Assembly: GCA_026671195.1 (NCBI GenBank)
Contig: JAPOHD010000007.1
Location: forward strand, 282,665 to 346,664
From: Draconibacterium aestuarii
Lineage (GTDB): Bacteria; Bacteroidota; Bacteroidia; Bacteroidales; Prolixibacteraceae
DNA length: 64,000 bases
Direction of reading: 5' to 3'
Of the stretch, positions 37,108 through 46,729 are shown one piece after another; positions within the stretch are counted from its first letter, which is position 1; the number at the start of each line of letters is the position of its first letter. The notes below the pieces were generated by a model, which had not been told where the DNA came from, made no database searches, and saw only the letters and a list, made by a program, of their open reading frames with translations. Position numbers and translations under genes: made by a program.

Positions 37108-38694
37108 TTATTCTATTTCATCCAGTGGTCCATAACTAATAGTCAGACCATCCCACATTTGGGTTAAATTATTCATCGACTTACGAAACCTTGCATAATC
37201 TTTATTGTCTTTATTTGTCCATCCTGTTTCGGCATAAGCAGCAATACGAGGATAGGTTTGACGCTCAACATCTTTATTGGTTGGAGTCCATTCACTCCAC
37301 ATTTGACACCCCAAACCAAATATATTTTTATGGTATTTTTCGTCCAGATCCTCAGGAATTGGATAAAAGTTGTAGGCCTTTTCAAGGCTGATATTTTTGT
37401 AAGTATAATCTAAATATGTATTTGAGTGCAACGAGTTAACAATGCTATATCCTTTTTTAGCAGCATCGGTAATCAGTTTAATATCACCTTTCCAGAAATG
37501 AACTACCACATTTTTAGCCAGTTCTGTCTCAGCCTCCTTGTCATGCTTTTTCTCTTCGAAACCTTTATGAATATTGATTCCCATAATTTCGTTCCATCCC
37601 ATCATTCTCCTGCCCTTGCTCTCAATAAATTTTGAAATTTTATTGGTAAAGACAATTTGTAAATCTGCAGGAGTATTAATTCCATTCTCTTTCATGTATT
37701 GTTGTACATGTTTCGACTCTTCCCATGATTTATAACCTACTTCATCGCCACCAATGTGAATAACTTCGGAAGGAAAGAGTTCGAACAATTCATTTAGCAC
37801 ATCCTCCACAAATTGCTCTACCTCAGGGCTTGTAACATCGTAATTATCGTAATGACGACCAAATTTAACCGGCACATCAATGTCTTTTCCTGTTGTCCCT
37901 AACCACGTATATGCTGCTATTGCCGCACTCGAATGGCCCGGTATTTCAAATTCAGGAACAATAGTAATGTTCCTTTCAGCGGCATATTTCACTATCGCTT
38001 TTATTTGTTCCTGGGTGTAAAAACCGGAATGAGGAACACCTGAAGTTTTACCGCTTCCCCATCCGTCGATCTCCGAATCAGTCCGTGAACCACCAACTTT
38101 AGTAAGTAACGGATACTTTTTAATCTCAACTCGCCATCCAGCATCATCAACAAGGTGCCAGTGAAAGATATTCATTTTAAGCTTCGCCATTTGATCGAGC
38201 ACTTGTTTTACAAATTTCTCGCCATGAAAATAACGCGATTCATCGAGCATGTATGCGCGCCATCCAAATGCAGGAACATCTTCAATTTCAACTGCCGCAA
38301 CTGTTGCTCCATTTAACATCTGAAGTATAGTTTGAATACCATAAAATTGCCCCTTATTACCATTGGCTACAATCGTAATTGTTCTTTTATTTGCAACTAA
38401 GCGATAACCTTCTTCACCTAGATCATTAGGTTTTTCAGCAGATTTAAATACAATTTTTGCACCATTCCCTGTGCTGATTCCTTGTTTATTTAATTCGGCG
38501 GTTAGGAATTCGGAATGTGTTGTTTCACCAATAACCTGAAAACCTTTTGCCAAATTAACACAACCTTCACCTACTTTCAATTGATTTGGGAAGGGAATAA
38601 TCTCAATGGATTGATCCGAACATTCAGGTGTTGTACACGATACCATAAAACCTGCGATTACAGCAATAATCAGTAATTTTAGTTTGTTGTTCAT
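37108..38694 (-). CDS. GH20 beta-N-acetylhexosaminidase lipoprotein
   Basis: A 528-residue lipoprotein (GFMVSC, Cys20). A GH20b domain (residues ~30-145) precedes the barrel, which has YMLDESRYFHGEKFV, MNIFHWHLVDDAGWRVEIKK and the catalytic D317-E318 in HIGGDEVG. It lacks the C-terminal chitobiase-type and discoidin domains of the GH20 at 28446, so the two are not recent duplicates. A conserved Trp near the end (MWSEWTPTNKDVERQTYPR) is typical. It should release terminal hexosamines. It is monocistronic with a 377-bp upstream gap. Confidence 0.95.
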   Translation of the reverse strand: MNNKLKLLIIAVIAGFMVSCTTPECSDQSIEIIPFPNQLKVGEGCVNLAKGFQVIGETTHSEFLTAELNKQGISTGNGAKIVFKSAEKPNDLGEEGYRLVANKRTITIVANGNKGQFYGIQTILQMLNGATVAAVEIEDVPAFGWRAYMLDESRYFHGEKFVKQVLDQMAKLKMNIFHWHLVDDAGWRVEIKKYPLLTKVGGSRTDSEIDGWGSGKTSGVPHSGFYTQEQIKAIVKYAAERNITIVPEFEIPGHSSAAIAAYTWLGTTGKDIDVPVKFGRHYDNYDVTSPEVEQFVEDVLNELFELFPSEVIHIGGDEVGYKSWEESKHVQQYMKENGINTPADLQIVFTNKISKFIESKGRRMMGWNEIMGINIHKGFEEKKHDKEAETELAKNVVVHFWKGDIKLITDAAKKGYSIVNSLHSNTYLDYTYKNISLEKAYNFYPIPEDLDEKYHKNIFGLGCQMWSEWTPTNKDVERQTYPRIAAYAETGWTNKDNKDYARFRKSMNNLTQMWDGLTISYGPLDEIE

Positions 38695-39071
38695 AGTTAA
38701 ATTTTATCAATGTTTTTTCTATTGCTTAGCGTAATTATTTCAAGTATACCACATTAAGCATAACCAAGAAACCTAATATGCATTCTACACTAAACAATAA
38801 TTTACACACAAAGCTAAATTCTTTTTAATATTTTTAATATGATTGGGTAATGTAAATTATGAATATTGGTTAATGATTTTAAAAAGTAATAACCAATACT
38901 AATAAAATGTACTTCATTATACATGATTCGACTTTAAAGATAAAACCAAAGTAGCTGCAATGGACGGCAGGGGTTTAACCATTAATTGGAAATTAAGCCG
39001 GCGCTGAGTTTTTACTTCAAACATTCCATTCTTTTCCTTAACTTTGAATGGAGAATATTAAACAATAACCT
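38695..39071. other. AT-rich intergenic region between divergent GH20 and TonB-receptor genes
   Basis: A 377-bp non-coding stretch. It holds the three ATTGGTTA-type sites described separately and, near the right end, TAACTTTG at 39039-39046, which fits a TAnnTTTG -7 box 26 bp before the TonB receptor start. No -33 partner is evident. Confidence 0.55.
38842..38897. promoter_or_regulatory. Three spaced ATTGGTTA-type motifs (candidate operator array)
   Basis: ATTGGGTAATG (38842-38852) and ATTGGTTAATG (38865-38875) are direct repeats 23 bp apart. TAATAACCAAT (38887-38897) is a third copy in inverted orientation about 22 bp further on, forming a 9-bp perfect inverted repeat (TATTGGTTA/TAACCAATA) with the second. 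Regular spacing of about two helical turns suggests a protein-binding array. Confidence 0.4.
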
Positions 39072-41153
39072 ATGAAAAAAGTTAAGCTTATAAATATTAT
39101 CTGGGTTATTGTCCTCTGCCTGGGAATTAAACCGGTTCCAATAATGGCTCAGGTTCCTTTTACGAATCAGGATACCACGCTAATAAGCGACCAACTGGAA
39201 GAAATTACCATTACTGCATTTCGTTCGCCGTATAACATATTTAATACGCCTGCCCCGGTCAACCTGATTATGCCGGAGCAACTGGAAGCAGGAAATGCAC
39301 TAACTCCGGTTGATGCACTAAACCGTATTCCAGGTGTTTTAATGCACAATGGAACGTTTAATACCAATCGTTTAACCATTCGCGGAATTGGTTCGCGAAC
39401 ACCTTATGCCACCAATAAAATCAAGGCTTATTTTGGTGAAATTCCGCTCACATCGGGCGATGGAGAAACCACTCTTGAAGACCTTGAAAACACATCCATT
39501 CAACGCATCGAAATTATTAAAGGTCCTTCCTCAAGTTTATACGGTGCAGGATTAGCTGGTGTAGTACTTTTTCATCCAAAAACAGTTGTAAGAAATTTTG
39601 CGCAAAACCAAACTACACTAGCTTCTTTCGGAACCATAAAAAATACGCTTTCAGCGGGCATCAGCAAAGAAAAGCTCAAGATTTATACACTTGGATCGAT
39701 TTTGAACAGTGACGGTTATCGCGACAACAATAACACAAATCGGGCAAATATACTTTTGAATGCGGTGTATGCCTTTTCCGAAAGCTCCAACCTGCAGTTT
39801 TTGGTAAAAGCCACAAAAATGAAAGGCTATATTCCAAGTTCACTCGACTACCAAACCTATATGGAAAGTCCCGAAAGTGCTGCTGCAAATTGGAAAAGCG
39901 TAGAAGGTTATGAACAATACAACAATGCACAAATTGGAATTTCCTTTAATCGGTTTACAATAAAAGATGGTAAAATATCAGTGGCTGCTTTTGGTAGTTT
40001 TCGCGATATGGACGAGTTGCGTCCTTTTAATTTTCTGGAAGAATCGTCGAAATACATAGGTGGACGTGCTTATATTCAGAAAATAATACGAACACGAAAA
40101 GCACGTTTTATTATGACTTCAGGTTTCGAGATGTTCAGGGAAAACTACAACTGGAAAACCCACAACAACGACAATAACAGCCTACTTTCGGACAACAACG
40201 AAAAGCGGCAATACGAAAACCTGTTTGTACAACTGGAATCGAATTTCAACAACAGGTTGTTTGTTTCGGCCGGAGTAAACGGCAATCTTACGCGATTTAA
40301 TTACACCGATAAATTTCTTGACAACGGAGACCAGTCGGGGAATCGCAGTTACAAACCGGTTATTTCGCCTCGTTTGGGTATTACCACTTTATTTACCGAG
40401 AGCTTTTCTGTATATGGAAATATTAGCCACGGTTTTTCTACTCCATCGTTTGAAGAAACTCTTTTACCCGAGGGTGAAGTAAATCCTGAAATTAAACCGG
40501 AATCGGGGTGGAATTTTGAAGCCGGATTTCGCTCACAACTCTCTAACCGATTAAAATTCTCGGCCAGTTATTACCGTATTTATGTTGACAATTTGCTTGT
40601 GGCACGTCGTACCGGAGAAGATGCCTATGTTGGTGTAAATGCAGGACAATCGGTTCATCCCGGTATGGAAGCTGAAGTCACCTGGATTACCATAACGCAT
40701 AACGGATTGCCACTCTTAACCATGAATGGAAGCGCAACAATTGCCAACTGTCACTTTACCGATTTTATTGATGCCGGCACCAACTATTCGGGAAAACGTT
40801 TACCCGGAACGGCTAAAGAAACATGGGTTGTGGGTGCTAAATTAAATACTCTCAGAAATGTAACATTAAATACCTGGTACCGCTTTAACGGAAAAATGCC
40901 GGTAAATGATGCCAACACCGAATTTTCCGATTCTTTTGGAATTTCGGGAGCTGAACTGAAATACCAGGGACGATCGGGCAAATTAAAAATTGAAGTAAAA
41001 GGCGGAGTTCAAAATATTTTCGATGTACATTACGCTTCCATGCTGGCAGTAAATGCGCCCTCGTTTAACGGTGTGCCACCCCGTTACTACTATCCCGGGA
41101 CCCCACGAAACTACTATGTTTCTCTGTTAATTGGATTAATTAACGATAACTAA
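39072..41153 (+). CDS. TonB-dependent outer-membrane receptor (siderophore/metal type)
   Basis: A 693-residue receptor with a signal peptide (VIVLCLGIKPVPIMAQ). A TonB-box-like segment (EEITITAFRS) leads into the plug (residues ~50-165), with ALNRIPGVLMHNGTFNTNRL and RIEIIKGPSSSLYGAGLAGV. A 22-strand barrel follows with an aromatic end. The size and the lack of a carboxypeptidase-like N-terminal domain separate it from the SusC proteins and fit iron-siderophore or cobalamin receptors. Cargo is unknown; no transporter genes adjoin it. Its stop overlaps the convergent gene's end by 4 bp. Confidence 0.92.
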   Translation: MKKVKLINIIWVIVLCLGIKPVPIMAQVPFTNQDTTLISDQLEEITITAFRSPYNIFNTPAPVNLIMPEQLEAGNALTPVDALNRIPGVLMHNGTFNTNRLTIRGIGSRTPYATNKIKAYFGEIPLTSGDGETTLEDLENTSIQRIEIIKGPSSSLYGAGLAGVVLFHPKTVVRNFAQNQTTLASFGTIKNTLSAGISKEKLKIYTLGSILNSDGYRDNNNTNRANILLNAVYAFSESSNLQFLVKATKMKGYIPSSLDYQTYMESPESAAANWKSVEGYEQYNNAQIGISFNRFTIKDGKISVAAFGSFRDMDELRPFNFLEESSKYIGGRAYIQKIIRTRKARFIMTSGFEMFRENYNWKTHNNDNNSLLSDNNEKRQYENLFVQLESNFNNRLFVSAGVNGNLTRFNYTDKFLDNGDQSGNRSYKPVISPRLGITTLFTESFSVYGNISHGFSTPSFEETLLPEGEVNPEIKPESGWNFEAGFRSQLSNRLKFSASYYRIYVDNLLVARRTGEDAYVGVNAGQSVHPGMEAEVTWITITHNGLPLLTMNGSATIANCHFTDFIDAGTNYSGKRLPGTAKETWVVGAKLNTLRNVTLNTWYRFNGKMPVNDANTEFSDSFGISGAELKYQGRSGKLKIEVKGGVQNIFDVHYASMLAVNAPSFNGVPPRYYYPGTPRNYYVSLLIGLINDN

Positions 41154-42499
41154 TCTTTTTTCCCAACAGCTATTACCGCTTTCTGTGCCCTGAAGTAAAT
41201 CCGATCATTTGAAATTGCCGGAGTAGCCATTAATATGTCGTCCATATTATTTTGTGCTACAAGTTCGAAAACCGGCCCGGCTTTTACCACAAAAACATCA
41301 CCTTGTTCCGAACAAAAATATACATAATCGTTGGCAGCAACTCCTGATGCCGAAAAACCACCAACCGATCCCAGACTCTCTTTGTACATCAACTCGCCCG
41401 TTGTGGCCATAAATACACTTAACGATCCGTTTCCCCTTAAATTATAAAGATAATCGCCGTAAATTAAAGGCGTTTGCATATATGCTCCACCACGTTTTAT
41501 ACTCCAAACAATATCCGAATTTGATAACTCGTTCTCTGCAAGAGTAATATTGCCCGTTGTATTTGTTTTTATGGCATAAATGGGAGAATAACGACCATGC
41601 GCGTTGTTTATAAAAATCAAATCGTGTGCAACAACAGGCGTTGGAGTTGGTATGTCACCTCCCCCACTCATTTCCCATATTTCAGTACCAGTTTCAAAAT
41701 CGTAACCTCCCATATGTTTCCAACCATTTACAACAATTTGTGTTTTTCCTTCTTTTTCGAAAACTGTTGGCGAACTCCAGGTCGAAACTTCATCGCGTGC
41801 TGTGCGCCAATTCTGTTTCCCGGTGGCAATGTCGAATGAAGCGATAAAACTATCGCCTAAAAAATCACACTGAACAATTACATTTCCCTTGTGAATTATC
41901 GGCGAACTCGAAAATCCCCATTCCAGTTCAGGGGCATCATATGGGCCGGCATTCATTTTCCCAAAGTCTTTTTTCCAAAGCAACTGGCCTTCCATATTGT
42001 AACAATACAATCCTTGTGAACCAAAAAATGCCACCAGATGGTTGCCATCACAGGCCGGAGTTCCATCTGCGTGAGAAGCTTTTGTATGACGTTTTACCGC
42101 AGGTACGCATTTCACAGCTAATTTGTCCCAAAGGATTTCACCGGTGTTTTTATCCAGGCAATACACCTTAAATTCGTGTATCGATTCGTCCTCAACAGCA
42201 TCGCCATCGCCATACAATCCAACTTTTAAATAATCGTTTCCAGAACCGCTAATGGCAGTGGTTACAAATAGTTTATCGTCCCAAATTACGGGGCACGAAT
42301 GCCCAAGTCCGGGAATCTTTGTTTGCCAGAGAATATTTTCACCCGTCTCCAAATTCCATTCGGTGACAGTATTTGCATTTTCAATATATCCTTTGGCAAA
42401 AGGGCCGCGAAAACCCGGCCATTGCTGCATATAATTTGTTTGAGCTAAACCTTGAAATGCAGTAAACAGAAACAGAACGAACAAAATATTCTTTTTCAT
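41150..42499 (-). CDS. PQQ-like beta-propeller repeat protein (exported)
   Basis: A 449-residue protein from the ATG at 42499, which gives a signal peptide ending FQGLAQ; an upstream in-frame start at 42619 would add 40 unrelated residues. Repeats of the PQQ/quinoprotein type are seen (CLDKNTGEILWDK, CYNMEGQLLWKKDFG, DIATGKQNWRTARD, FETGTEIWEMSGGG), giving about eight blades. Such proteins occur as enzymes or as scaffold subunits; no dehydrogenase Asp/Ca site can be confirmed by eye. It lies downstream of the GntR gene on the same strand. Function unknown. Confidence 0.85.
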   Translation of the reverse strand: MKKNILFVLFLFTAFQGLAQTNYMQQWPGFRGPFAKGYIENANTVTEWNLETGENILWQTKIPGLGHSCPVIWDDKLFVTTAISGSGNDYLKVGLYGDGDAVEDESIHEFKVYCLDKNTGEILWDKLAVKCVPAVKRHTKASHADGTPACDGNHLVAFFGSQGLYCYNMEGQLLWKKDFGKMNAGPYDAPELEWGFSSSPIIHKGNVIVQCDFLGDSFIASFDIATGKQNWRTARDEVSTWSSPTVFEKEGKTQIVVNGWKHMGGYDFETGTEIWEMSGGGDIPTPTPVVAHDLIFINNAHGRYSPIYAIKTNTTGNITLAENELSNSDIVWSIKRGGAYMQTPLIYGDYLYNLRGNGSLSVFMATTGELMYKESLGSVGGFSASGVAANDYVYFCSEQGDVFVVKAGPVFELVAQNNMDDILMATPAISNDRIYFRAQKAVIAVGKKD

Positions 42500-42596
42500 T
42501 ATTTTGGTTTTAAATATACGTTTCAACAATTCAAACCAATCAAAGTTAACTTTGCTTCTTGAATCAGAAAATATCAAGACAGGCCACAAAATATAC

Positions 42597-43610
42597 TTAC
42601 AACGATTTCCGCTGAACAAATTGAAACGGGCTTTTTATACGTTTAAATTCTTTCGATAAAATCATCTGAGCTGCAATTCTGCCGATTTCGTCGTGATTGG
42701 TTGAGATGGTAGTAATCCCGTCTTCCAGTATTTCTTTTACCGGATTATCATTGTAGGCCACCACTCCAATATCAAGTCCAAGCTGCCAGTTTCTTCCCTT
42801 GGTAATTTTCACAAACCGGTATAAATCGTCATCCGAAACCAAAACATAAGCTTCATACTTTTTTACATCCTCCTCTTCAAGCTGATCAATTACTGAAAAT
42901 TCCAATCCATTTACCTGGCAAAAAATCTGGAATCCGCGTAAAATATTTTTTGAGTAGTATTCGTTGGTCGGAAAAACAAGGTTAACTTTCGAATACTTCT
43001 TTAAAAGCAAAATCCCTTCGCCCAGAGCAGTTTGAATATCCTTTTCAAACTCCTGATAAACCACGGGATATTCATTTAACGAATCAAGATTTCTATCGAT
43101 TAACAAGACCTTTTCCGTGGGTAATTTTTTAATCACCTGAATCACATTGGCATCTTCGTTTTTAAACTGCGGCAAAATAACAAAGTAATCGTAGCTATTA
43201 ATTTGGTTATCAATTATTTTTTCAAAATTATCAATACTGTAATTGTAAATAAACACATCAACAGCAGCTTTACTTCCCAGTGTTTCAACAAACGAGTAAT
43301 AAATACTACGTTTATAATTACTGAGTTTATTAAATATCAATGCGACCTTTATTTCTTTCTGAACATTGATCTGATTCACATAATATCCTTTACCGCGAAC
43401 CGATAAAAGAACACCTTTCTTTTTTAAATACACATACGCTTTTTCAACGGTATCGCGCGAAAGTAAAAGTTCTTCACTTGTTTCGTTTATGGAAGGAATA
43501 CGCTGGCCTTTTTTAAAAATACCGGCTTCGATATCCGAAATAATCAGTTCTACAACCTGTTTGTATTTCGGTACTTCCGAATCGTGGTTTATGCGTAAGT
43601 CGTAACTCAT
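42597..43610 (-). CDS. GntR-family regulator with LacI-type periplasmic-binding-like domain
   Basis: A 337-residue regulator. Residues ~10-80 are a GntR winged helix (FKKGQRIPSINETSEELLLS, then VEKAYVYLKKKGVLLSV). Residues ~90-337 resemble a type I periplasmic-binding fold (VALIFNKLSN at its start, later VVAYNDNPVKEILEDGITTI). This fusion is common in Bacteroidota and usually senses a sugar. It lies 9 bp after the PorE-like gene and 97 bp before the PQQ-like gene, all on the minus strand. Targets cannot be read from the sequence. Confidence 0.88.
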   Translation of the reverse strand: MSYDLRINHDSEVPKYKQVVELIISDIEAGIFKKGQRIPSINETSEELLLSRDTVEKAYVYLKKKGVLLSVRGKGYYVNQINVQKEIKVALIFNKLSNYKRSIYYSFVETLGSKAAVDVFIYNYSIDNFEKIIDNQINSYDYFVILPQFKNEDANVIQVIKKLPTEKVLLIDRNLDSLNEYPVVYQEFEKDIQTALGEGILLLKKYSKVNLVFPTNEYYSKNILRGFQIFCQVNGLEFSVIDQLEEEDVKKYEAYVLVSDDDLYRFVKITKGRNWQLGLDIGVVAYNDNPVKEILEDGITTISTNHDEIGRIAAQMILSKEFKRIKSPFQFVQRKSL

Positions 43611-43619
43611 GTTTCACTC

Positions 43620-45557
43620 CTACTTTTCAATAATTTTGATGGTCGTTCTACGGTTTTGTCTTCGGCCCTCAACCGTTTCATTTGTAGCAATCGGCAAGCT
43701 GTCGCCATACCCTTCTGGTTTCAAACGGCTAAGTCCGATTCCGTTTTCGACCAAATAATCAATTACCGATTTTGCCCTGCGTTTCGAAAGTTCCAGGTTA
43801 CTTTCGGGATTACCCGAACTATCAGTATGCCCCTGTATCTCAACTTTCAGTTTGCTATTCTCTTTCAAAAACGAAACCAGGATTTGCAATTCAGGTTCCG
43901 ATTGCGGAAGAATAGCGAACGAATCGGTTTCGTAATAAATATTGTGCAAATCCATTTGTGCCCCAATTTCGATGGGTTCAAGTTCTATATCTAAATGAAA
44001 TGGATCCCCAATAGAATTAGCATCGGCTAACAAAAACGATTCAGAATAGAATAAAAATCCTGGTTCAGAAACATTAAATGCATAATTTCTACCCAGAGGT
44101 AATGCCATCATTATTTCACCGTTTTCGTCGGCATTCTCAACTCTTGGTTTTTGCAAACTTGCATTCAGATTTACAAGTTCGATATTGGCCATAACCGGTT
44201 TGTGAGTTGTTTTGTTGATCACTTTTGCCTTCACATACGAAACGGGCCTTGGCTGAAGCCCACGCGTTAAATTAAACGAAAAAATATCGAGTCCTTTATC
44301 GGCTTCTCTGGCCGATGAGAAATAAGCCACATCGCCAATGGAACTAATGGTTAATCCCATATCATCTTTATGTGTATTAATTGGGTAACCCATATTTTTC
44401 AGCTCGCTAATTTCTCCCGAATCATCAATTAGGGCAGAAAAAAGATCGAATCCCCCCATTCCAACATGCGTGTCGGAAGCGAAATAAAAATTGTGATTAT
44501 TGGCATGAATAAACGGAGAAATTTCATCTCCCGAAGTATTCAATGTTTCAAGGTTTTCAGGTGTTTCCCATATGGGATCTCCTACTTCTGAAAAACCCGA
44601 AAATTCAATTCGCCAGATATCTTTTTTCCCTTTTCCTCCCGATCGGTTACTGGAAAAATACAGCCACTTGTTATCCGAAGACAGAGAAGGTTGTCCCTCC
44701 CAGGCGCTACTATTTATAGGGCTGCCGGCATTTTTGGGCTGTGTCCATTTTCCGTTTATAAAGCGCGAAAAATAGATGTCGCAACTTCCAAACCCATCTT
44801 CGCGGTTACACGCAGTAAAAAACAAAATTTTCGAATCGGCTGAAAGCGTTTGTGCGCCCTCATTTTCATCCGTATTAATATCGTTTAAAGGCATTGCCCG
44901 TTCCCAATTAAACGAGTCGAGTTCAACCATATAAAAGTCTTCCCGCGGACGATTGCCGTCTTTAACCAAACGGGTAAAAATCAAGTGTTTCCCATCCAGC
45001 GAGGGAGTTGGCCAGTATTCATCATTATCGCTGTTCACTTTGTCTCCAAGATTTTCGGGTTGAAAATCGACCGGATTTTCGATGGAATGAATAGCAAAGC
45101 GGCAACTGGCTATTTTGCAGGCAAGCAAAAATTCACGCTTCTCAGGAATCTGTTTAGTTTTGCTGTATTTTTCGTAAAAGCTAAGCGCTTCAGAATACAT
45201 TCCCAGTTTGTAAAAGGCTTCACCCAAACGAAAATCGATTAACGGATTAGTACTGCTATAGCTTGCTTTGTCTAAATGATAAATCTCAAGCCGGGTCGAG
45301 TCCATATCTTTAAATACTTCAGCCAATAATAGGTGGGCTGGTGCATCTGCAGCATCACTTTTCAATATTTTAGTACAAACTTCAATCGTTTTAGCGTAAT
45401 TATCGGCCTGATAATAGCCCCTGGCTTCTTCAAAAAGTTTCTCGTTTTTGTTTAACTTTTGAGCATACACTTCAACTACAGAAAAAAGCGTCAAAATCAT
45501 TAACAAGATTAAACTTCTGGTGAATAACAGGTTATATTTTGTAAATTTTTCGTTCAT
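43620..45557 (-). CDS. OmpA-family protein with TPR, PD40 propeller and CRD (PorE-like)
   Basis: A 645-residue protein with a signal sequence. Domains in order: TPR repeats (~35-135), a PD40 propeller (~160-430, DEYWPTPSLDGKHLIFTR and EGQPSLSSDNKWLYFSSN), a carboxypeptidase-like regulatory domain (~440-520) and an OmpA C-terminal peptidoglycan-binding domain (~540-645, IQGHTDSSGNPESNLELSKR). This matches the order described for PorE (PG1058) of the type IX secretion system. Bacteroidota carry several such paralogues, so the T9SS role is only possible. No T9SS cargo C-terminal signal is seen in this window. Confidence 0.85.
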   Translation of the reverse strand: MNEKFTKYNLLFTRSLILLMILTLFSVVEVYAQKLNKNEKLFEEARGYYQADNYAKTIEVCTKILKSDAADAPAHLLLAEVFKDMDSTRLEIYHLDKASYSSTNPLIDFRLGEAFYKLGMYSEALSFYEKYSKTKQIPEKREFLLACKIASCRFAIHSIENPVDFQPENLGDKVNSDNDEYWPTPSLDGKHLIFTRLVKDGNRPREDFYMVELDSFNWERAMPLNDINTDENEGAQTLSADSKILFFTACNREDGFGSCDIYFSRFINGKWTQPKNAGSPINSSAWEGQPSLSSDNKWLYFSSNRSGGKGKKDIWRIEFSGFSEVGDPIWETPENLETLNTSGDEISPFIHANNHNFYFASDTHVGMGGFDLFSALIDDSGEISELKNMGYPINTHKDDMGLTISSIGDVAYFSSAREADKGLDIFSFNLTRGLQPRPVSYVKAKVINKTTHKPVMANIELVNLNASLQKPRVENADENGEIMMALPLGRNYAFNVSEPGFLFYSESFLLADANSIGDPFHLDIELEPIEIGAQMDLHNIYYETDSFAILPQSEPELQILVSFLKENSKLKVEIQGHTDSSGNPESNLELSKRRAKSVIDYLVENGIGLSRLKPEGYGDSLPIATNETVEGRRQNRRTTIKIIEK

Positions 45558-45680
45558 AACTTCGTAAAATTGATAAACTACTGTTTTTTGTATTATTATT
45601 TTTTCTATTTTTCCGCCGAAAATTAGTAAAATTAACCATTTTAATTAGAATTTATTTTAACTCTATTGTTTGTTATAGAA

Positions 45681-45863
45681 ATGAAAAAGAAAGTAAACAA
45701 ACATGGCTCATCAGAGCTGGACAAATTCGACCGTAAGCAAAAGAAACAGTCAGGTACTAAAAGTAAAAGTTCCAAAAATAAATTTTCTATTTATGATGAA
45801 TTTGAAGATGACGCTGATGATTTTATCAGTTATTCTTCGAACTATTCCGACGAAGAAGAATAA
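45681..45863 (+). CDS. Small charged protein of unknown function
   Basis: A 60-residue protein from the ATG at 45681 with a Lys-rich first half (MKKKVNKHGSS and KSKSSKNK) and an Asp/Glu/Ser-rich second half (DEFEDDADDF, SDEEE). No cysteine, signal sequence or known domain is visible. It lies alone between the divergent PorE-like gene and the convergent thioesterase gene. The strong polarity and good codon use make it a likely gene, but no function can be given. Confidence 0.6.
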   Translation: MKKKVNKHGSSELDKFDRKQKKQSGTKSKSSKNKFSIYDEFEDDADDFISYSSNYSDEEE

Positions 45864-45908
45864 TTAATCATTTTTTTCAGATACTACTTAGTTACAAGTA
45901 CCTGGTTT

Positions 45909-46391
45909 TTAATGATAAAATGCTTCAATACCGGGGTATTGATAGCGTGCTTTGGCAATTTTTTCGGGAAATACAAAATATGAAATGTCTGCTTGTGCAC
46001 ATTCCATTCCTTCTCCATCGAATAAGCTACAGGCGATCTTTGCCATTCTTCCTTCTTCCGAAATAATCCGTCCTTTAATGGTTAATTCTCCTTTCGATAC
46101 TTTCACCGGCTTTAAATATTTCACGTTCATTTCGCTTGTTACACCGGCGGTTTTTAATTTCAGCATAACCACCCATCCCCCAATTTCGTCAAGCAAAGTA
46201 GCCTGAATTCCTCCATGTAAAACACCTACCCACCCTTCGTACGATTTACAGGGCTGCCATTTTGTAATTATTTCTTCTCCGTCTTCCCAAAACTCCAGAT
46301 GTAAACCCGTTTTGTTAAATGGTGAACAGGCAAAACAATTGTAATCGCCTATGTTTTTCGGGTCTTTCCAGGGATTTTTAATTTTTTTCAT
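45909..46391 (-). CDS. PaaI-family hotdog-fold thioesterase
   Basis: A 160-residue protein with the hotdog signature GWVGVLHGGIQATLLDEIGGWV; the HGG and following Asp/Glu form the active site. NCFACSPFNKTGLHLEFW near the start is typical of the subgroup with an N-terminal CxxC-like segment. VNVKYLKPVKVSKGELTIKG-like strands complete the fold (here MNVKYLKPVKV). It would hydrolyse acyl-CoA or acyl-ACP thioesters in the cytoplasm. It is monocistronic and its substrate is unknown. Confidence 0.88.
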   Translation of the reverse strand: MKKIKNPWKDPKNIGDYNCFACSPFNKTGLHLEFWEDGEEIITKWQPCKSYEGWVGVLHGGIQATLLDEIGGWVVMLKLKTAGVTSEMNVKYLKPVKVSKGELTIKGRIISEEGRMAKIACSLFDGEGMECAQADISYFVFPEKIAKARYQYPGIEAFYH

Positions 46392-46511
46392 CTGTATCTA
46401 TATATTTATTTGTTACCTGTCTCCTTTTGTTTCTTTAGTGTTCCTATCCTTCTCTGTGGAAGAACCACGATGTAATGATAACGTAGGTGTAGCGTTTCGC
46501 ATCCGCAAAAA

Positions 46512-46590
46512 ATGAATGAAACTCTTCGCAGCGAGCTAACGAGGTATTTCAATAGAATCATTATTTTTAATACGCATCAAGACGCGGGGA
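46512..46590. repeat. Palindromic TGAATGAAAC-type dispersed repeat (copy 1)
   Basis: The 338-bp gap between the thioesterase and SPFH genes has no reading frame of note. Its centre carries TGAATGAAAC (46513-46522), a complementary arm ending TATTTCAAT, and a tail with TTTTTAATACGCAT and GACGCGGGG. The same order (TGAATGAAAC, TTTCAATGCG, TTTTTAATGCAT, TGCGGG) recurs at 51771-51882, so this is a dispersed element. Confidence 0.5.
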
Positions 46591-46682
46591 ATAAAACCAA
46601 TAAGATCCCTCTATTATCGCTAGGAAACAGTTTGGCTATATGATTTTGAAAACCAGAATCAAAGACTCACTGATTTAACCAA

Positions 46683-46709
46683 AACAGGCCGGTAAAAAAC
46701 CAGCCTGTT
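46683..46709 (-). terminator. Terminator of the SPFH gene
   Basis: AACAGGCCGGT (46683-46693) pairs with ACCAGCCTGTT (46699-46709) with a single mismatch and a 5-base loop. On the minus strand it ends in TTTTGG, 20 bp after the stop codon. Confidence 0.75.
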
Positions 46710-46729
46710 CAATTTTATGCTTTATAATT

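Noticed and set aside
28446..38694. The two GH20 genes as a recent duplication
   Set aside because: They differ in length and in C-terminal domains, and share only family-level motifs.
46392..46729. A small RNA gene in the gap before the SPFH gene
   Set aside because: The structure is explained by the dispersed palindrome and the SPFH terminator; no promoter was found.
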